The position numbers were made by a program, and so were the translations under genes. Below the pieces are notes generated by a model that ran no database searches, was not told the origin of the DNA, and saw nothing but the letters and a program-made list of their open reading frames with translations. This document shows positions 8,374-18,804 of a stretch of DNA of 64,000 bases, piece after piece (within the stretch, counting starts at the first letter, position 1; every line of letters starts with the position of its first letter). The stretch lies in the NCBI RefSeq assembly GCF_001541315.1, contig NZ_LMVK01000034.1:248001-312000 (forward strand), read 5' to 3'. The DNA comes from Agrobacterium tumefaciens str. B6 (GTDB lineage Bacteria > Pseudomonadota > Alphaproteobacteria > Rhizobiales > Rhizobiaceae).

Positions 8374-10563
8374 ATGGTAACGATCATTCAGGATGACGGA
8401 GCGGAAACCTACGAGACGAAAGGCGGCATCAAGGTCAGCCGAAAACGCCGGCCCGCCGACTATGCCAACGCCATCGATAATTATATCGAAAAGCTCGATT
8501 CCCATCGCGGCGCGGTATTCTCGTCCAACTATGAATATCCCGGCCGTTACACCCGCTGGGATACGGCCATCATCGATCCGCCGCTCGGTATCTCCTGTTT
8601 TGGCCGCAAGATGTGGATCGAGGCCTATAATGGCCGTGGCGAAGTGCTGCTTGGCTTCATCACCGAAAAGCTGAAGGCGACGCCCGATCTCACGCTTGGC
8701 GCTTCCACCACGCGCCGCCTCGATCTCACCGTCAACGAGCCGGACCGCGTCTTCACCGAGGAAGAACGTTCGAAAATCCCGACCGTCTTCACTGCGCTGC
8801 GCGCCATCGTCGACCTTTTCTATTCGAATGCGGATTCGGCAATCGGCCTGTTCGGCGCTTTCGGTTACGATCTCGCTTTCCAGTTCGACGCCATCAAGCT
8901 GTCGCTGGCGCGGCCGGAAGACCAGCGCGACATGGTGCTGTTCCTGCCCGATGAAATCCTCGTCGTTGACCATTATTCCGCCAAGGCCTGGATCGACCGT
9001 TACGATTTCGAAAAGGCAGGCGTGACGACGGACGGCAAGTCCTCCGAAATCACACCCGAGCCGTTCAAGACCACCGACACGATCCCGCCCAAGGGCGATC
9101 ACCGTCCCGGCGAATATTCCGAACTTGTCGTGAAGGCCAAGGAAAGCTTCCGCCGCGGCGATCTGTTCGAGGTCGTTCCCGGCCAGAAGTTCATGGAACG
9201 CTGCGAAAGCAATCCATCAGCGATTTCGCGCCGCCTGAAGGCGATCAATCCCTCGCCCTATTCCTTCTTCATCAATCTCGGCCACCAGGAATATCTGGTC
9301 GGCGCGTCGCCGGAAATGTTCGTGCGCGTCTCCGGCCGCCGCATCGAGACCTGCCCGATCTCAGGCACCATCAAGCGCGGTGACGACCCGATTGCTGATA
9401 GCGAGCAGATCCTGAAACTGCTCAACTCGAAAAAGGACGAATCCGAGCTGACCATGTGCTCGGATGTGGACCGCAACGACAAGAGCCGCGTCTGCGAGCC
9501 GGGTTCGGTGAAGGTCATCGGTCGTCGCCAGATCGAGATGTATTCGCGCCTCATCCACACGGTCGACCACATCGAGGGTCGCCTGCGCGACGATATGGAC
9601 GCCTTTGACGGCTTCCTCAGCCACGCATGGGCCGTCACCGTCACCGGTGCGCCAAAGCTGTGGGCCATGCGCTTCATCGAAGGCCATGAAAAGAGCCCGC
9701 GCGCCTGGTATGGCGGCGCGATCGGCATGGTCGGCTTCAACGGCGACATGAATACCGGCCTGACGCTGCGCACCATCCGCATCAAGGACGGCATCGCAGA
9801 AGTGCGCGCCGGTGCGACGCTGCTCAACGATTCCAATCCGCAGGAAGAAGAAGCAGAAACCGAACTCAAGGCCTCCGCCATGATATCAGCCATTCGCGAT
9901 GCAAAGGGCACCAACTCGGCCGCCACCAAGCGCGATGCCGCCAAGGTGGGCAACGGCGTCAAGATCCTGCTCGTCGATCACGAGGACAGTTTCGTGCACA
10001 CGCTGGCGAATTATTTCCGCCAGACGGGTGCCACGGTTTCCACTGTCAGATCGCCGGTCGCAGCTGATGTGTTCGATCGCTTCCAGCCCGATCTGGTCGT
10101 GCTCTCGCCCGGACCGGGCAGCCCGACGGATTTCGACTGCAAGGCGACGATCAAGGCCGCACGCGCCCGTGACCTGCCGATCTTCGGCGTCTGCCTTGGC
10201 CTTCAGGCGCTGGCGGAAGCCTATGGCGGCGAGCTTCGCCAGCTTGCGGTGCCGATGCACGGCAAGCCCTCGCGCATCCGCGTGCTGGACCCCGGCCTCG
10301 TCTTCTCCGGTCTCGGCAAGGAAGTGACCGTCGGCCGTTACCACTCGATCTTCGCCGACCCCGCCACCCTGCCGCGTGATTTCATCATCACAGCGGAAAG
10401 CGAGGACGGCACGATCATGGGCATCGAACACGCCAAGGAACCCGTTGCCGCCGTTCAGTTCCACCCGGAATCGATCATGACGCTCGGCCAGGACGCCGGC
10501 ATGCGCATGATCGAGAATGTCGTGGTGCATCTGACCCGCAAGGCGAAAACCAAGGCGGCATGA
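8374..10563 (+). CDS. trpE: Anthranilate synthase, fused TrpE-TrpG
   Basis: 729 residues, the size of rhizobial TrpE(G) fusions. Residues about 1-510 form the chorismate-binding TrpE domain ([19 protein letters not shown], the Asp-rich [22 protein letters not shown]). Residues about 530-720 form the glutamine amidotransferase domain, with nucleophile Cys607 in FGVCLGLQA and His697 in FHPES. It makes anthranilate from chorismate and glutamine, the first committed step to tryptophan. CAGGAAG lies 9 bases before the ATG. Expression is controlled by the leader and attenuator just upstream. Other trp genes are not present. Confidence 0.97.
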   Translation: MVTIIQDDGAETYETKGGIKVSRKRRPADYANAIDNYIEKLDSHRGAVFSSNYEYPGRYTRWDTAIIDPPLGISCFGRKMWIEAYNGRGEVLLGFITEKLKATPDLTLGASTTRRLDLTVNEPDRVFTEEERSKIPTVFTALRAIVDLFYSNADSAIGLFGAFGYDLAFQFDAIKLSLARPEDQRDMVLFLPDEILVVDHYSAKAWIDRYDFEKAGVTTDGKSSEITPEPFKTTDTIPPKGDHRPGEYSELVVKAKESFRRGDLFEVVPGQKFMERCESNPSAISRRLKAINPSPYSFFINLGHQEYLVGASPEMFVRVSGRRIETCPISGTIKRGDDPIADSEQILKLLNSKKDESELTMCSDVDRNDKSRVCEPGSVKVIGRRQIEMYSRLIHTVDHIEGRLRDDMDAFDGFLSHAWAVTVTGAPKLWAMRFIEGHEKSPRAWYGGAIGMVGFNGDMNTGLTLRTIRIKDGIAEVRAGATLLNDSNPQEEEAETELKASAMISAIRDAKGTNSAATKRDAAKVGNGVKILLVDHEDSFVHTLANYFRQTGATVSTVRSPVAADVFDRFQPDLVVLSPGPGSPTDFDCKATIKAARARDLPIFGVCLGLQALAEAYGGELRQLAVPMHGKPSRIRVLDPGLVFSGLGKEVTVGRYHSIFADPATLPRDFIITAESEDGTIMGIEHAKEPVAAVQFHPESIMTLGQDAGMRMIENVVVHLTRKAKTKAA

Positions 10564-11072
10564 TGGTGGCTACCGACGCCATCAGCATCGAACCCATCCG
10601 GGCGGAGCACGTTGAAAGCTTTCACCGTGCTCTCGATGCGGTATCGCGCGAGCGGAAATATCTGAGCTTCCTGGAAGCGCCGCCGCTCGATTCGGTACGC
10701 GCCTTCGTTCTCGACATGATCGAAAACGACCATCCGCAATTCGTGGCGATTGCGGATGGGGAGGTGGCCGGCTGGTGCGATATTCGCCGCCAGAGCAGGG
10801 CAACCCGCGCCCATTGCGGCACGCTCGGCATGGGCATCCTTCCCGCCTATCGTGACAAGGGACTTGGCGCGCGGCTGATGCGGCGGACACTCGATGCCGC
10901 CCGTCAATGCGGGCTGCACCGTGTCGAGCTAAACGTGCATGCGGACAATGCGAGAGCAATTGCGCTTTATGAAAAGATCGGGTTCGTGCATGAAGGCCGG
11001 GGCCGTGACGCCGTCCTGATCGACGGGCGTCACATCGACAGCCTCAACATGGCGATCATCTTCGGCAGCTAA
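10560..11072 (+). CDS. GNAT family N-acetyltransferase
   Basis: 170 residues with the GNAT acetyl-CoA-binding fold: the motif A region [21 protein letters not shown] (about 96-116, with the R/Q-x-x-G-x-G/A pyrophosphate loop) and the C-terminal [18 protein letters not shown] block. The substrate is unknown; the general form resembles RimJ/PhnO-like or phosphinothricin-acetyltransferase-like enzymes. The ATG overlaps the trpE(G) stop (ATGATG), so translation is probably coupled to trpE(G). The 3' end overlaps the convergent HD-GYP gene by 4 bases. Confidence 0.85.
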   Translation: MMVATDAISIEPIRAEHVESFHRALDAVSRERKYLSFLEAPPLDSVRAFVLDMIENDHPQFVAIADGEVAGWCDIRRQSRATRAHCGTLGMGILPAYRDKGLGARLMRRTLDAARQCGLHRVELNVHADNARAIALYEKIGFVHEGRGRDAVLIDGRHIDSLNMAIIFGS

Positions 11073-12013
11073 CCCCTCGGCAGCGACGCCGAAATACACA
11101 GGGCGAATTTCTTCAGAAGCTGCATGTCGAAGTGCCCCTCCCGGCGCAGCATCCACGTCAGCGCTTCATTCGCCGTCCACGGCTTCTTGTAGGGCCTGAC
11201 CGAGGTCACGGCGTCATAGACATCGCAGACCGCCGCGATACGGGCGTAAAGGCTGATCTCGCTGCCTGCACGGCCGCTCGGATAACCGCCGCCATCCATC
11301 CGCTCATGATGATTGAAGCAGACATCGAGCACCATCTCGGGCATCTGTGCGTTGCGTGACAATATATCCCGGCCGAATGCCGGGTGAAGATTGATGATCT
11401 CCCGCTCGCTGGCGCTCAATCCTTCCGCCTTGTTGAGGATCGAAGAGGGGATTTCCACCTTGCCGATATCGTGCAGCAACCCGCTGATGCCGAGCAGATT
11501 GACCGTTCCCCTGTCGAGCCCGAGATAATTACCGAAAAGAATCATCAGGCCGCTGACGGAGACCGAGTGCACAAACGTTGTTTCGTCTTTCGATTTCAGG
11601 CGGGTGACGCCGATGAAAATCGCCGGGTTCGACTGCACGGCATCGGAAATCTTGCCCGCCGCCGCAGCCATGCCCTTCAGCGAGACACTGCCGCCGGCTT
11701 CAGCGGAGGCAAAGGTTTCGGCAATGGTATCGGCGGCCGAGCGTACGGCATGGGTAACGGCAGCCACGGTTTCCGGGCAATTGCACAATGGCGGTGAAAC
11801 GGCTGCAGAACGCTTGCTGCCTTCGGTGTCGTGCCCCTTGGCCGTGTTGATGACGATGCTTTCGGCGCCGCTCAATTTCAATTGACGCATTAATTCCTCA
11901 TGCCGCAAAAGAAAGCGGTGCCGCTTTAAAAATCCCTGGTTCGAAAGCGTTCCTTCGACCGCTTCGATAAACATGCCAAGCGTCAGTTGCTGGGTGGAAA
12001 TTCGTTTGAGCAT
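11069..12013 (-). CDS. HD-GYP domain protein, probable cyclic-di-GMP phosphodiesterase
   Basis: 314 residues. The N-terminus (about 1-110) matches the DUF3391-type domain found before many HD-GYP domains (ISTQQLTLGMFIEAVEG). The catalytic domain spans about 140-300 and has an intact HDIGK metal motif and HHERMDGGGYPSG, so the enzyme is expected to hydrolyse cyclic-di-GMP to pGpG or GMP and influence motility or biofilm. There is no receiver or membrane segment. The gene is transcribed toward, and overlaps the end of, the acetyltransferase gene. Confidence 0.9.
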   Translation of the reverse strand: MLKRISTQQLTLGMFIEAVEGTLSNQGFLKRHRFLLRHEELMRQLKLSGAESIVINTAKGHDTEGSKRSAAVSPPLCNCPETVAAVTHAVRSAADTIAETFASAEAGGSVSLKGMAAAAGKISDAVQSNPAIFIGVTRLKSKDETTFVHSVSVSGLMILFGNYLGLDRGTVNLLGISGLLHDIGKVEIPSSILNKAEGLSASEREIINLHPAFGRDILSRNAQMPEMVLDVCFNHHERMDGGGYPSGRAGSEISLYARIAAVCDVYDAVTSVRPYKKPWTANEALTWMLRREGHFDMQLLKKFALCISASLPRG

Positions 12014-12290
12014 CAGATGCTTTTATTTTCCTTCCCGGGAATGATAACCTGAAACCGCAATTCAAAAAAATGTCGGCGCGCAACCGGCTAAACTATAAAG
12101 GTGAAGTCAAGCCTTCCCAACTTGCCTAAACCTGGGCCTTGAAAGATTAGATAACACAAATATGAAAATTTTTTACTCCGGATATATTTAAAACTCAAAG
12201 AATCAATCCGAATAGACCAAGAAACAACCTTAGAATGTAAATAGTAAAAACTATCGCATACGACGCAAATCAGGAGCCGAAGAAACCCGC

Positions 12291-13985
12291 ATGAATTCCA
12301 GACTTGAAACGCGCATCGACCAGGGTACGGGCCGTGAACCGGCGGACATGGTTCTCAAGGGCGGACGCTTCTTCGACCTCGTTACCGGAGAACTCGTCGC
12401 GTCGGATATCGCCATATGTGGCGACACCATCGTCGGCACCTGCGAAAACTACAAGAGCCGACAGGAAATCGACATTTCCGGAAAGATCGTCGTTCCGGGT
12501 TTCATCGATACGCATCTCCACATCGAATCGTCACTGGTGACACCGCACGAATTCGACCGCTGCGTTCTGCCCTATGGCGTTACCACCGCCATCTGCGACC
12601 CGCACGAGATCGCCAATGTTCTCGGTGTTGAGGGGCTTCAGTTCTTCCTCGACAGCGCCATGGAAACCATCATGGACATTCGCGTGCAGCTCTCCTCCTG
12701 CGTGCCCGCGACCCATCTGGAAACATCAGGCGCCGATCTGCCGATCGAAAAGCTGCTGCCGTTCCGCGATCATCCGAAGGTCATCGGCCTTGCCGAATTC
12801 ATGAATTTTCCCGGCGTCATCCACAAGGACCCGGTGTGCATGGCAAAGCTCGAGGCCTTCCAGGGCCAGCATATCGACGGGCACGCGCCACTTCTGTCCG
12901 GAACGGCGCTGAACGGTTATCTCGCCGCCGGCATCCGCACCGAACATGAATGCACCAGCGCCCCGGAGGCGCTGGAGAAAATCCGCAAGGGCATGCATAT
13001 TCTGGTGCGCGAAGGCTCGGTCTCGAAGGACCTGCACGCCCTGATGCCAATCATAACCGAGCGACTGTCGCCCTATCTGGCGCTCTGCACCGATGACCGC
13101 AACCCGCTCGATATCGCCGAACAGGGCCATCTCGACTATATGATCCGCACGGCGATCGCCAGCGGCGTCGAGCCGCTCGCCATCTACCGCGCCGCCTCGA
13201 TTTCCGCCGCCAAGGCCTTCGGCCTGCGCGATCGTGGTCTCGTTGCACCGGGCTGGCGCGCCGATCTCGTGGTCGTCGACAGCCTGCAGAACTGCAAGGC
13301 CAGCATGGTGCTTTCCGGTGGCCGGATCGTCGATGACGCCCTGTTTGCCACCCGCAAACCGGTTGCACCCGTGGGTCTCGACAGCGTCAAGGCAAGGCCG
13401 GTGCTGGCGGCCCATTTCGGCGTGCCGGTCACGGAAGGCGAAAGCCCGGTCATGGGCGTGCTTCCCGGCAAGATCATTACCGAGCACCGCCGCTACAAGC
13501 TGCCGACGGATGGCAACCAGACCACCGTCGATCTTGAGAACGACATCATCAAGGTTGCCGTCATCGAACGCCATGGCAGGAACGGCAACCACGCCAATGG
13601 TTTCGTTCAGGGCTTCGGCCTGAAGAAGGGCGCGATCGCCTCAACCGTCGGCCATGACAGCCACAATATCTGCGTCGTCGGCGTCAACGAGGACGACATG
13701 GCGCTGGCCGCCAACCGGCTCGGCGAAATCAAGGGCGGTTTCGTGGTGGTGGAAGACGGCAGGGTCACCGGCGAGATCGCTTTGCCCGTGGCCGGGCTGA
13801 TGAGCCTCGAACCCTATGAGACCGTTCGCGATACGCTGCACACACTCAGAAAAGCAGCCTATGCGCTCGGCACGACGCTGGAAGAACCCTTCCTGCAAGT
13901 GGCCTTCCTGCCGCTGCCCGTCATTCCGCATTTGAAGATTTCGGATATGGGCATGGTGGATGTGGATCGGTTTGCGCTGATCTGA
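12291..13985 (+). CDS. ade: Adenine deaminase
   Basis: 564 residues, normal for the family. It converts adenine to hypoxanthine and ammonia. The amidohydrolase metal motif H75-x-H77 (DTHLHIESS) is intact, followed by [26 protein letters not shown], and the characteristic C-terminal block with [16 protein letters not shown] and [10 protein letters not shown]. Upstream, 12014-12290 is AT-rich and shows no purine-riboswitch-like fold that I can recognise. CAGGAG lies 14 bases before the ATG. The product feeds xanthine dehydrogenase encoded at 30.4 kb. Confidence 0.95.
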   Translation: MNSRLETRIDQGTGREPADMVLKGGRFFDLVTGELVASDIAICGDTIVGTCENYKSRQEIDISGKIVVPGFIDTHLHIESSLVTPHEFDRCVLPYGVTTAICDPHEIANVLGVEGLQFFLDSAMETIMDIRVQLSSCVPATHLETSGADLPIEKLLPFRDHPKVIGLAEFMNFPGVIHKDPVCMAKLEAFQGQHIDGHAPLLSGTALNGYLAAGIRTEHECTSAPEALEKIRKGMHILVREGSVSKDLHALMPIITERLSPYLALCTDDRNPLDIAEQGHLDYMIRTAIASGVEPLAIYRAASISAAKAFGLRDRGLVAPGWRADLVVVDSLQNCKASMVLSGGRIVDDALFATRKPVAPVGLDSVKARPVLAAHFGVPVTEGESPVMGVLPGKIITEHRRYKLPTDGNQTTVDLENDIIKVAVIERHGRNGNHANGFVQGFGLKKGAIASTVGHDSHNICVVGVNEDDMALAANRLGEIKGGFVVVEDGRVTGEIALPVAGLMSLEPYETVRDTLHTLRKAAYALGTTLEEPFLQVAFLPLPVIPHLKISDMGMVDVDRFALI

Positions 13986-14035
13986 TTGGCGGAAAAGGCC
14001 TCGGCGGAAGACGGGAAACACGCATGAAACGCCAG

Positions 14036-14151
14036 CCTCATTCCTGTGCTTGTCGCAGGAATCCAGTCGACGCGCGTCTGCGCGGCGAGAGAGTCTTTTC
14101 AGCCCAACGACTTGGGCTGGCTAGATTCCTGTGACAAGCACAGGAATGAGG
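14036..14151. repeat. Palindromic intergenic repeat, family B copy 1
   Basis: A 116-base imperfect inverted repeat. The ends read CCTCATTCCTGTGCTTGTC and its complement; a central part has AGCCCAA...TTGGGCT. It is nearly identical to 27288-27404. It lies between the convergent ends of ade and the acetyltransferase gene. Confidence 0.85.
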
Positions 14152-14176
14152 GAAGCATCTACTGTGCCTCTGCCCC

Positions 14177-14629
14177 TCAATCCGAAGGCAGAAGCTTGCG
14201 GAAATAAACCACCCGCTCCGTTTCCTCAAATCCCAGCGCCGCATGCATGCGATGGGAATCGACATTTGCAATATCGGCATCGGATGCGAGTTCGCTGACG
14301 CCCTGGCTGATGGCCCAGCGGGTTACTTCGGCCACGAGCGCTGCGGCAACGCCCTGTCTGCGAAACGTCTCCTCGACATAAATTCCCTCGAGAAACGCCA
14401 CGGGCGACGTGTCGCAGCCGTTGACGTAATCCCGCCGCAGACTGACCTCGGCAAAACCAATGGCCGCTCCCGCCGGATCGTGGACAATAAATCCAGCCCC
14501 GGCGTCGGAGACGTCCTGCAACTCCGCCCTATGTTCGTCAGGCGTGGTATCCGGCCACAGGCGGTGTCGCAAAAGACACCAGTCATCCCGATAGTCGGCA
14601 GCGTTTCCGATGACGAATGGACCGCTCAT
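14177..14629 (-). CDS. Aminoglycoside 6'-acetyltransferase-like GNAT enzyme
   Basis: 150 residues of the GNAT fold. The opening DYRDDWCLLRHRLWPD and the block FLEGIYVEETFRRQGVAAAL (acetyl-CoA loop RRQGVA) resemble AAC(6')-I enzymes, as does the DADIANVDSHRMHAALGFEETERVVYFRK end (quoted here in pieces: DADIANVDSHRMH, then LGFEETERVVYF). Resistance is not demonstrated; many chromosomal relatives have other substrates. The ATG overlaps the stop codon of the upstream alpha-glucosidase gene (ATGA), which decides the start over an ATG five codons earlier and suggests coupled translation. Confidence 0.8.
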   Translation of the reverse strand: MSGPFVIGNAADYRDDWCLLRHRLWPDTTPDEHRAELQDVSDAGAGFIVHDPAGAAIGFAEVSLRRDYVNGCDTSPVAFLEGIYVEETFRRQGVAAALVAEVTRWAISQGVSELASDADIANVDSHRMHAALGFEETERVVYFRKLLPSD

Positions 14630-16290
14630 ACAACTGTCCCGCAAAACACATCCAGCCCATCGAGCTTGACAATCCCCGCATCGAACAGCGGCGCGAAACC
14701 CGGCATCGGCAGGATATCCGTGACCCGCATGCCTTTCGGTATCGGAAATTCCAGGGCCTCGCGCGTCAGATTGAAAACGAACAGCAGTTTTTCGTCGCCC
14801 TTCTGGCGCGTGAAGGCCAGCACATCGAGATTGGTCTTGATGAAGTGCATGTCCCCATCGCGCAGCGCGCCGTGACCTTTGCGGAAAGACAAAACCGCAC
14901 GATAGTGGTTCAGAACCGAATCCGGCTTGCGCTCCTGCGCATCCACGGCCTGCATGGCATGGACATAGGGCACCGGCAACCAGGGCTTTTCAGCGCTTGA
15001 AAAGCCGGCATTCGGCTTGCCGGTCTCCCACACCATCGGCGTGCGGCACCCGTCACGGCCCTTAAAGGCGGGCCAGAAGCGGATGCCGTAGGGATCGCGC
15101 AAATCCTCGAAGGCAAGTTCGGCCTCGGTCAAACCCAGCTCCTCGCCCTGATAAAGGCAGATGGAGCCGCGCAGGCTGGCGAGGACACAGATGGCGAGCT
15201 TCGCAACCCGTGTCTGTTCTTCAGTACCTTCGGAAAACCGGCTGAGGTGTCGCACCACGTCATGGTTGGAAAAGGCCCAGCAGACCCAGCCATCCGTTAC
15301 CACCTTGCCGAAGGTCTCGACCGAACCGCGTAAGTGTTTGGCGCTGAAATCCGGTCCCAGCAGATCGAAGGTGTAGCACATGTTAAGCTTGTCGTTGCCG
15401 GACGTATAGGCCGCAACCGTCTTCAGCGACCGAGCCCCGTCACCCACCTCGCCCACCGTGGCGCGGCCTTCATATTCATCGAGCAGCGCGCGGAAACGCT
15501 TCAGGAAAGCCACGTTTTCCGGCCGTGTCTTGTCGTAGAGATGATCCTGCATGCCATAGGGATTGACGTCGGACGCATCGAGACCAAAACTTTCCTCGTC
15601 GAAAAGCGGCGGGTTGTCGCGCAAAAGCTTGTCGTGGAAATAGTGGTTGACGGTATCGAGCCGGAAACCGTCCACGCCGCGATCCAGCCAGAAGCGCACG
15701 GTTTCGAGAAGAGCATCCTGAACCTCGGGATTGTGAAAATTCAGGTCCGGCTGCGAGGCGAGGAAGCTGTGCATGTAATATTGCTTGCGCACGCCGTCCC
15801 ATTCCCAGGCCGGTCCGCCGAACACGGAAAGCCAGTTTGTCGGCGCCGTGCCATCCGGCTTGGGATTGGCCCAGACATACCAGTCGGCCTTGCTGTTGGT
15901 GCGGCTGGCACGGCTGTCCACGAACCAGGGATGCTGATCTGACGTGTGCGAAATGACCTGATCGATGATGACCTTCAAGCCCAGCCGGTGCGCCTCGGCC
16001 ATCAGGGCGTCGAAATCGGCAAGCGTGCCGAACATCGGATCGACATTGCAATAATCGGAAACGTCATAACCCATATCGGCCATGGGCGAGGTGAAGAAAG
16101 GCGAGAGCCAGATGGCGTCGAGACCGAGCGAGGCGATATAGGGCAGACGTTTCGTCACCCCGGCAAGATCGCCATATCCGTCACCGGTCGTATCCTGAAA
16201 CGAGCGCGGATAAACCTGATAGATCACCGCTCCCTTCCACCAGTCCGATTGCGCTTGGGGTTTGTGGACCGGGGCATGGGTTAGCGGCAT
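14626..16290 (-). CDS. GH13 alpha-glucosidase
   Basis: About 554 residues. N-terminal WWKGAVIYQVYPRSFQDTTG and GLDAIWLSPFF mark a GH13 oligo-alpha-glucosidase (AglA/GH13_23 type). The catalytic set is intact: nucleophile Asp in DGFRLDTVN, acid/base Glu in VGEVGD and the stabilising Asp in FSNHDVV. No signal peptide, so it acts on imported disaccharides such as sucrose, maltose or trehalulose in the cytoplasm. An aglEFGK-type transporter is not adjacent, unlike in S. meliloti. The ATG at 16290 with AGGAG 8 bases upstream is preferred over an extension to 16365. Confidence 0.92.
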   Translation of the reverse strand: MPLTHAPVHKPQAQSDWWKGAVIYQVYPRSFQDTTGDGYGDLAGVTKRLPYIASLGLDAIWLSPFFTSPMADMGYDVSDYCNVDPMFGTLADFDALMAEAHRLGLKVIIDQVISHTSDQHPWFVDSRASRTNSKADWYVWANPKPDGTAPTNWLSVFGGPAWEWDGVRKQYYMHSFLASQPDLNFHNPEVQDALLETVRFWLDRGVDGFRLDTVNHYFHDKLLRDNPPLFDEESFGLDASDVNPYGMQDHLYDKTRPENVAFLKRFRALLDEYEGRATVGEVGDGARSLKTVAAYTSGNDKLNMCYTFDLLGPDFSAKHLRGSVETFGKVVTDGWVCWAFSNHDVVRHLSRFSEGTEEQTRVAKLAICVLASLRGSICLYQGEELGLTEAELAFEDLRDPYGIRFWPAFKGRDGCRTPMVWETGKPNAGFSSAEKPWLPVPYVHAMQAVDAQERKPDSVLNHYRAVLSFRKGHGALRDGDMHFIKTNLDVLAFTRQKGDEKLLFVFNLTREALEFPIPKGMRVTDILPMPGFAPLFDAGIVKLDGLDVFCGTVV

Positions 16291-16443
16291 GGGCGATCTC
16301 CTGATGGTTTGAGCGGAGAATATAAAGCCGACGCGGCCGCGTAAACCGGAACTTCGCACATGCACAAACGGCCAAAACCGCCCTTGTCAGCGGCGCGCAC
16401 TCGTCGTAAGCCGCATGGCTGGAAAAAACGGGAGGATGACAGC

Positions 16444-17364
16444 GTGGGCGGACGGTTTCTGTCGATTGGCGAATGCATGGTGGAACTGTCGCAGGCCGGC
16501 GATGGGCTGCTGCGCAAGGGTTTTGCGGGCGATACGTTCAATACCGCCTGGTATGCCCGCGCCTGCCTGCCGGAAGACTGGTCGGTCGATTATTTCACCG
16601 CACTCGGCGACGATCCGCTTTCGGAAGACATGCTGGCCTTCATTGCCGATGCCGGCATCGGCACGGAAAAAATCCGTCGTATCAAGGGTGGCACACCCGG
16701 CCTTTACCTCATCAACCTGAAGGACGGCGAGCGCGCCTTCAGCTACTGGCGCAACGCCGCCGCGGCAAGACAGCTGGCCGCGGACGCGGATCATCTGCGC
16801 AAAACGGTCGAAAGCGCCGATGTTGTCTATTTCTCCGGCATCACGCTCGCCATTCTCGCCTCCGCGCATGATGTCGATACGTTTCTGGCGGAACTGCGCC
16901 GCGCCAAGGCGGCGGGCAAGCTGGTGGTGTTCGACCCCAATATCCGCCCGCGCCTGTGGGCGGACAAGGGCAACATGCTCGAGACCATTTCCAACGGTGC
17001 GCGCGCCGCCACGCTTGTCATGCCGAGCTTCGATGACGAGGCGAGCCATTTCGGCGATGCTTCCGTTGAAGCGACCATCGACCGCTATCGTTCACTCGGC
17101 GTCGAAAACATCGTGGTCAAGGACGGCGCCAAGGGTGCGACACTCGATTTCGGCGGCAGCCGCAGCCACGCCCCGGCGGAAAAGGCCGTGGACGTGGTGG
17201 ACACGACAAGCGCCGGTGACAGCTTCAACGGCGCGTTCCTCGCCCGTTATGTGACCGGCAGTTCCCCGGAGGAAGCGGCCACCTTCGCCGCAAGGGCGGC
17301 GGCAACCGTCATCGGTCACCACGGCGCACTGATCAGCCCCGATCTGCTTCCGCTGGTGGGATAG
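16444..17364 (+). CDS. kdgK: PfkB-family sugar kinase, probable 2-keto-3-deoxygluconate kinase
   Basis: 306 residues of the ribokinase/PfkB fold. The start GRFLSIGECMVELS and the substrate region KGFAGDTFNTAWYARA are typical of KDG kinases. The C-terminal PfkB signature DVVDTTSAGDSFNGAF carries the catalytic Asp. It would phosphorylate KDG to KDPG for Entner-Doudoroff cleavage. The start is a GTG at 16444 with GGGAGG 8 bases before; an upstream ATG at 16360 gives a Arg/Lys-rich tail foreign to the family. Divergent from the alpha-glucosidase gene. Confidence 0.88.
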   Translation: MGGRFLSIGECMVELSQAGDGLLRKGFAGDTFNTAWYARACLPEDWSVDYFTALGDDPLSEDMLAFIADAGIGTEKIRRIKGGTPGLYLINLKDGERAFSYWRNAAAARQLAADADHLRKTVESADVVYFSGITLAILASAHDVDTFLAELRRAKAAGKLVVFDPNIRPRLWADKGNMLETISNGARAATLVMPSFDDEASHFGDASVEATIDRYRSLGVENIVVKDGAKGATLDFGGSRSHAPAEKAVDVVDTTSAGDSFNGAFLARYVTGSSPEEAATFAARAAATVIGHHGALISPDLLPLVG

Positions 17365-17377
17365 ACCCCTCTCTGCC

Positions 17378-17492
17378 CCTCATTCCTGTGTTTGTCACCG
17401 GAAACCGGCCGACGTGCGTCCACGCGGCGGAGAGCCTCCTCTCAGCCGCTTCCCCGCCGTCAAAAGCCCTGACATGATCCTGTAACACGCAC
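17378..17492. repeat. Degenerate family B palindromic repeat, copy 3
   Basis: The left end (CCCCTCATTCCTGTGTTTGTCACCGG, positions 17377-17402) and the core GCCGACGTGCGTCCACGCGGCGGAGAG match family B; the right end is eroded (GATCCTGTAACACGCACG near 17476). It lies between kdgK and the glycosyltransferase gene. Confidence 0.6.
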
Positions 17493-17561
17493 GCCGCATA
17501 TACGGACAGAAGCCGGGCAATGGGGATTCGCCCGCGCGCAGATGAGCAGGATCAGTGTTTC

Positions 17562-18611
17562 ATGACGAGAATCACGATTGTCACAGATGCCTGGCACCCG
17601 CAGGTCAACGGCGTGGTTCGCTCGATAGAAAATACCAACACCGAACTGGCGCGGCTGGGTGTGGATGTGCGCATGGTCACACCGCAGAGTTTTTACAGCA
17701 TCCCCTGCCCCACCTATCCGGAAATTCGCCTCTCCGTCGCCGGCTATCGACGTGTGGCGGCGGAGATCGAAAAAAGCCAGCCCTCCTTCGTGCATATCGC
17801 GACGGAAGGGCCGCTGGGCTTCATGGCACGGCGCTGGTGCGTGAAGAACCGCATGCGTTTTTCCACCAGCTATCACACACGCTTTCCCGAATATGTGGCG
17901 GCGCGTTTCCCCGTCCCGGAAAGCTGGCTTTATGCCTTCGTGCGCTGGTTCCACAATGGCGGCAACACCTGCATGGTGGCCACCCCGAGCCTTGAGACCG
18001 AGCTGGAAGCGCGCGGCGTGCGCAACCTGAAGCGCTGGAGCCGCGGCATCGACGCCGAGCTTTTCCATCCCCGCCCGAAGGCAAAGCTGCCTTTCGACCT
18101 GCCGAGGCCGATCTTCATGACGGTGGGACGTGTGGCGGTGGAGAAGAACCTGCCGGAATTTCTCGACCTCGACCTGCCGGGCTCGAAGATCGTCATCGGT
18201 GACGGCCCGGCCCGCCATGAATTGCAGGAAAAATATCCTGATGTGCTGTTCACCGGCGTCAAGACCGGTGAGGACCTCGCCGATGCCTATGCGCAGGCCG
18301 ATGTCTTCGTTTTCCCCTCGAAGACCGACACATTCGGCAACACCATTCTGGAAGCGCTGGCAAGCGGCGTGCCCGTGGCCGCCTTCCCCGTTACCGGACC
18401 GATCGACATTCTCGGCGGCAACCCCGCCGCCGGCGCGCTGGACGACAATCTTCGCGATGCCTGTCTGGCGGCGCTTCATTGTTCGCCACAGGCGGCGCTG
18501 GCGCTCTCCAAAAGCTACAGCTGGGAAAAGGCTTCAAGGCAATTTCTCGACAATGTCATCCACGCCGCAGGGAAATCGCTGCCGCTGCTATCCCGTTCCC
18601 AACTGGCGTGA
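17562..18611 (+). CDS. GT4-family glycosyltransferase
   Basis: 349 residues of the GT-B fold. N-terminal TIVTDAWHPQVNGVVRSIENT and the middle SRGIDAELFHPRP are typical of the MgtA/SqdX/alpha-mannosyltransferase group of GT4. The nucleotide-sugar region has FVFPSKTDTFGNTILEALASG, the E-x7-E element. The donor and acceptor are unknown; glycolipid or glucuronosyl/mannosyl transfer is plausible. The ATG at 17562 starts the conserved domain; one at 17520 is possible but adds nothing conserved. Confidence 0.85.
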   Translation: MTRITIVTDAWHPQVNGVVRSIENTNTELARLGVDVRMVTPQSFYSIPCPTYPEIRLSVAGYRRVAAEIEKSQPSFVHIATEGPLGFMARRWCVKNRMRFSTSYHTRFPEYVAARFPVPESWLYAFVRWFHNGGNTCMVATPSLETELEARGVRNLKRWSRGIDAELFHPRPKAKLPFDLPRPIFMTVGRVAVEKNLPEFLDLDLPGSKIVIGDGPARHELQEKYPDVLFTGVKTGEDLADAYAQADVFVFPSKTDTFGNTILEALASGVPVAAFPVTGPIDILGGNPAAGALDDNLRDACLAALHCSPQAALALSKSYSWEKASRQFLDNVIHAAGKSLPLLSRSQLA

Positions 18612-18804
18612 AGGCAATCCCCGAGATTTTCTTTGGGAACAGTGGACGAAACCGAGCGGGAATGTCACAAGGCGATCAGGACGCGACTGCCGTTATCTTT
18701 AGAACGGGGTCGGGCTGCTGATTGACGTCAGGCGGCTGCCGCGAGAACACGCTGGCCGTCCTTTTTTGCGGATGATACCCCGCCGCATCCCTCGAGATGC
18801 CGCT

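Noticed and set aside
11069..11072. Four-base convergent overlap of the GNAT and HD-GYP genes as an antisense regulator
   Set aside because: Short tail overlaps are common in compact genomes and carry no evidence of regulation.
12014..12290. Purine riboswitch upstream of adenine deaminase
   Set aside because: The AT-rich gap was read for the three-helix purine aptamer with its conserved loops and T/C core; no such pattern was found.
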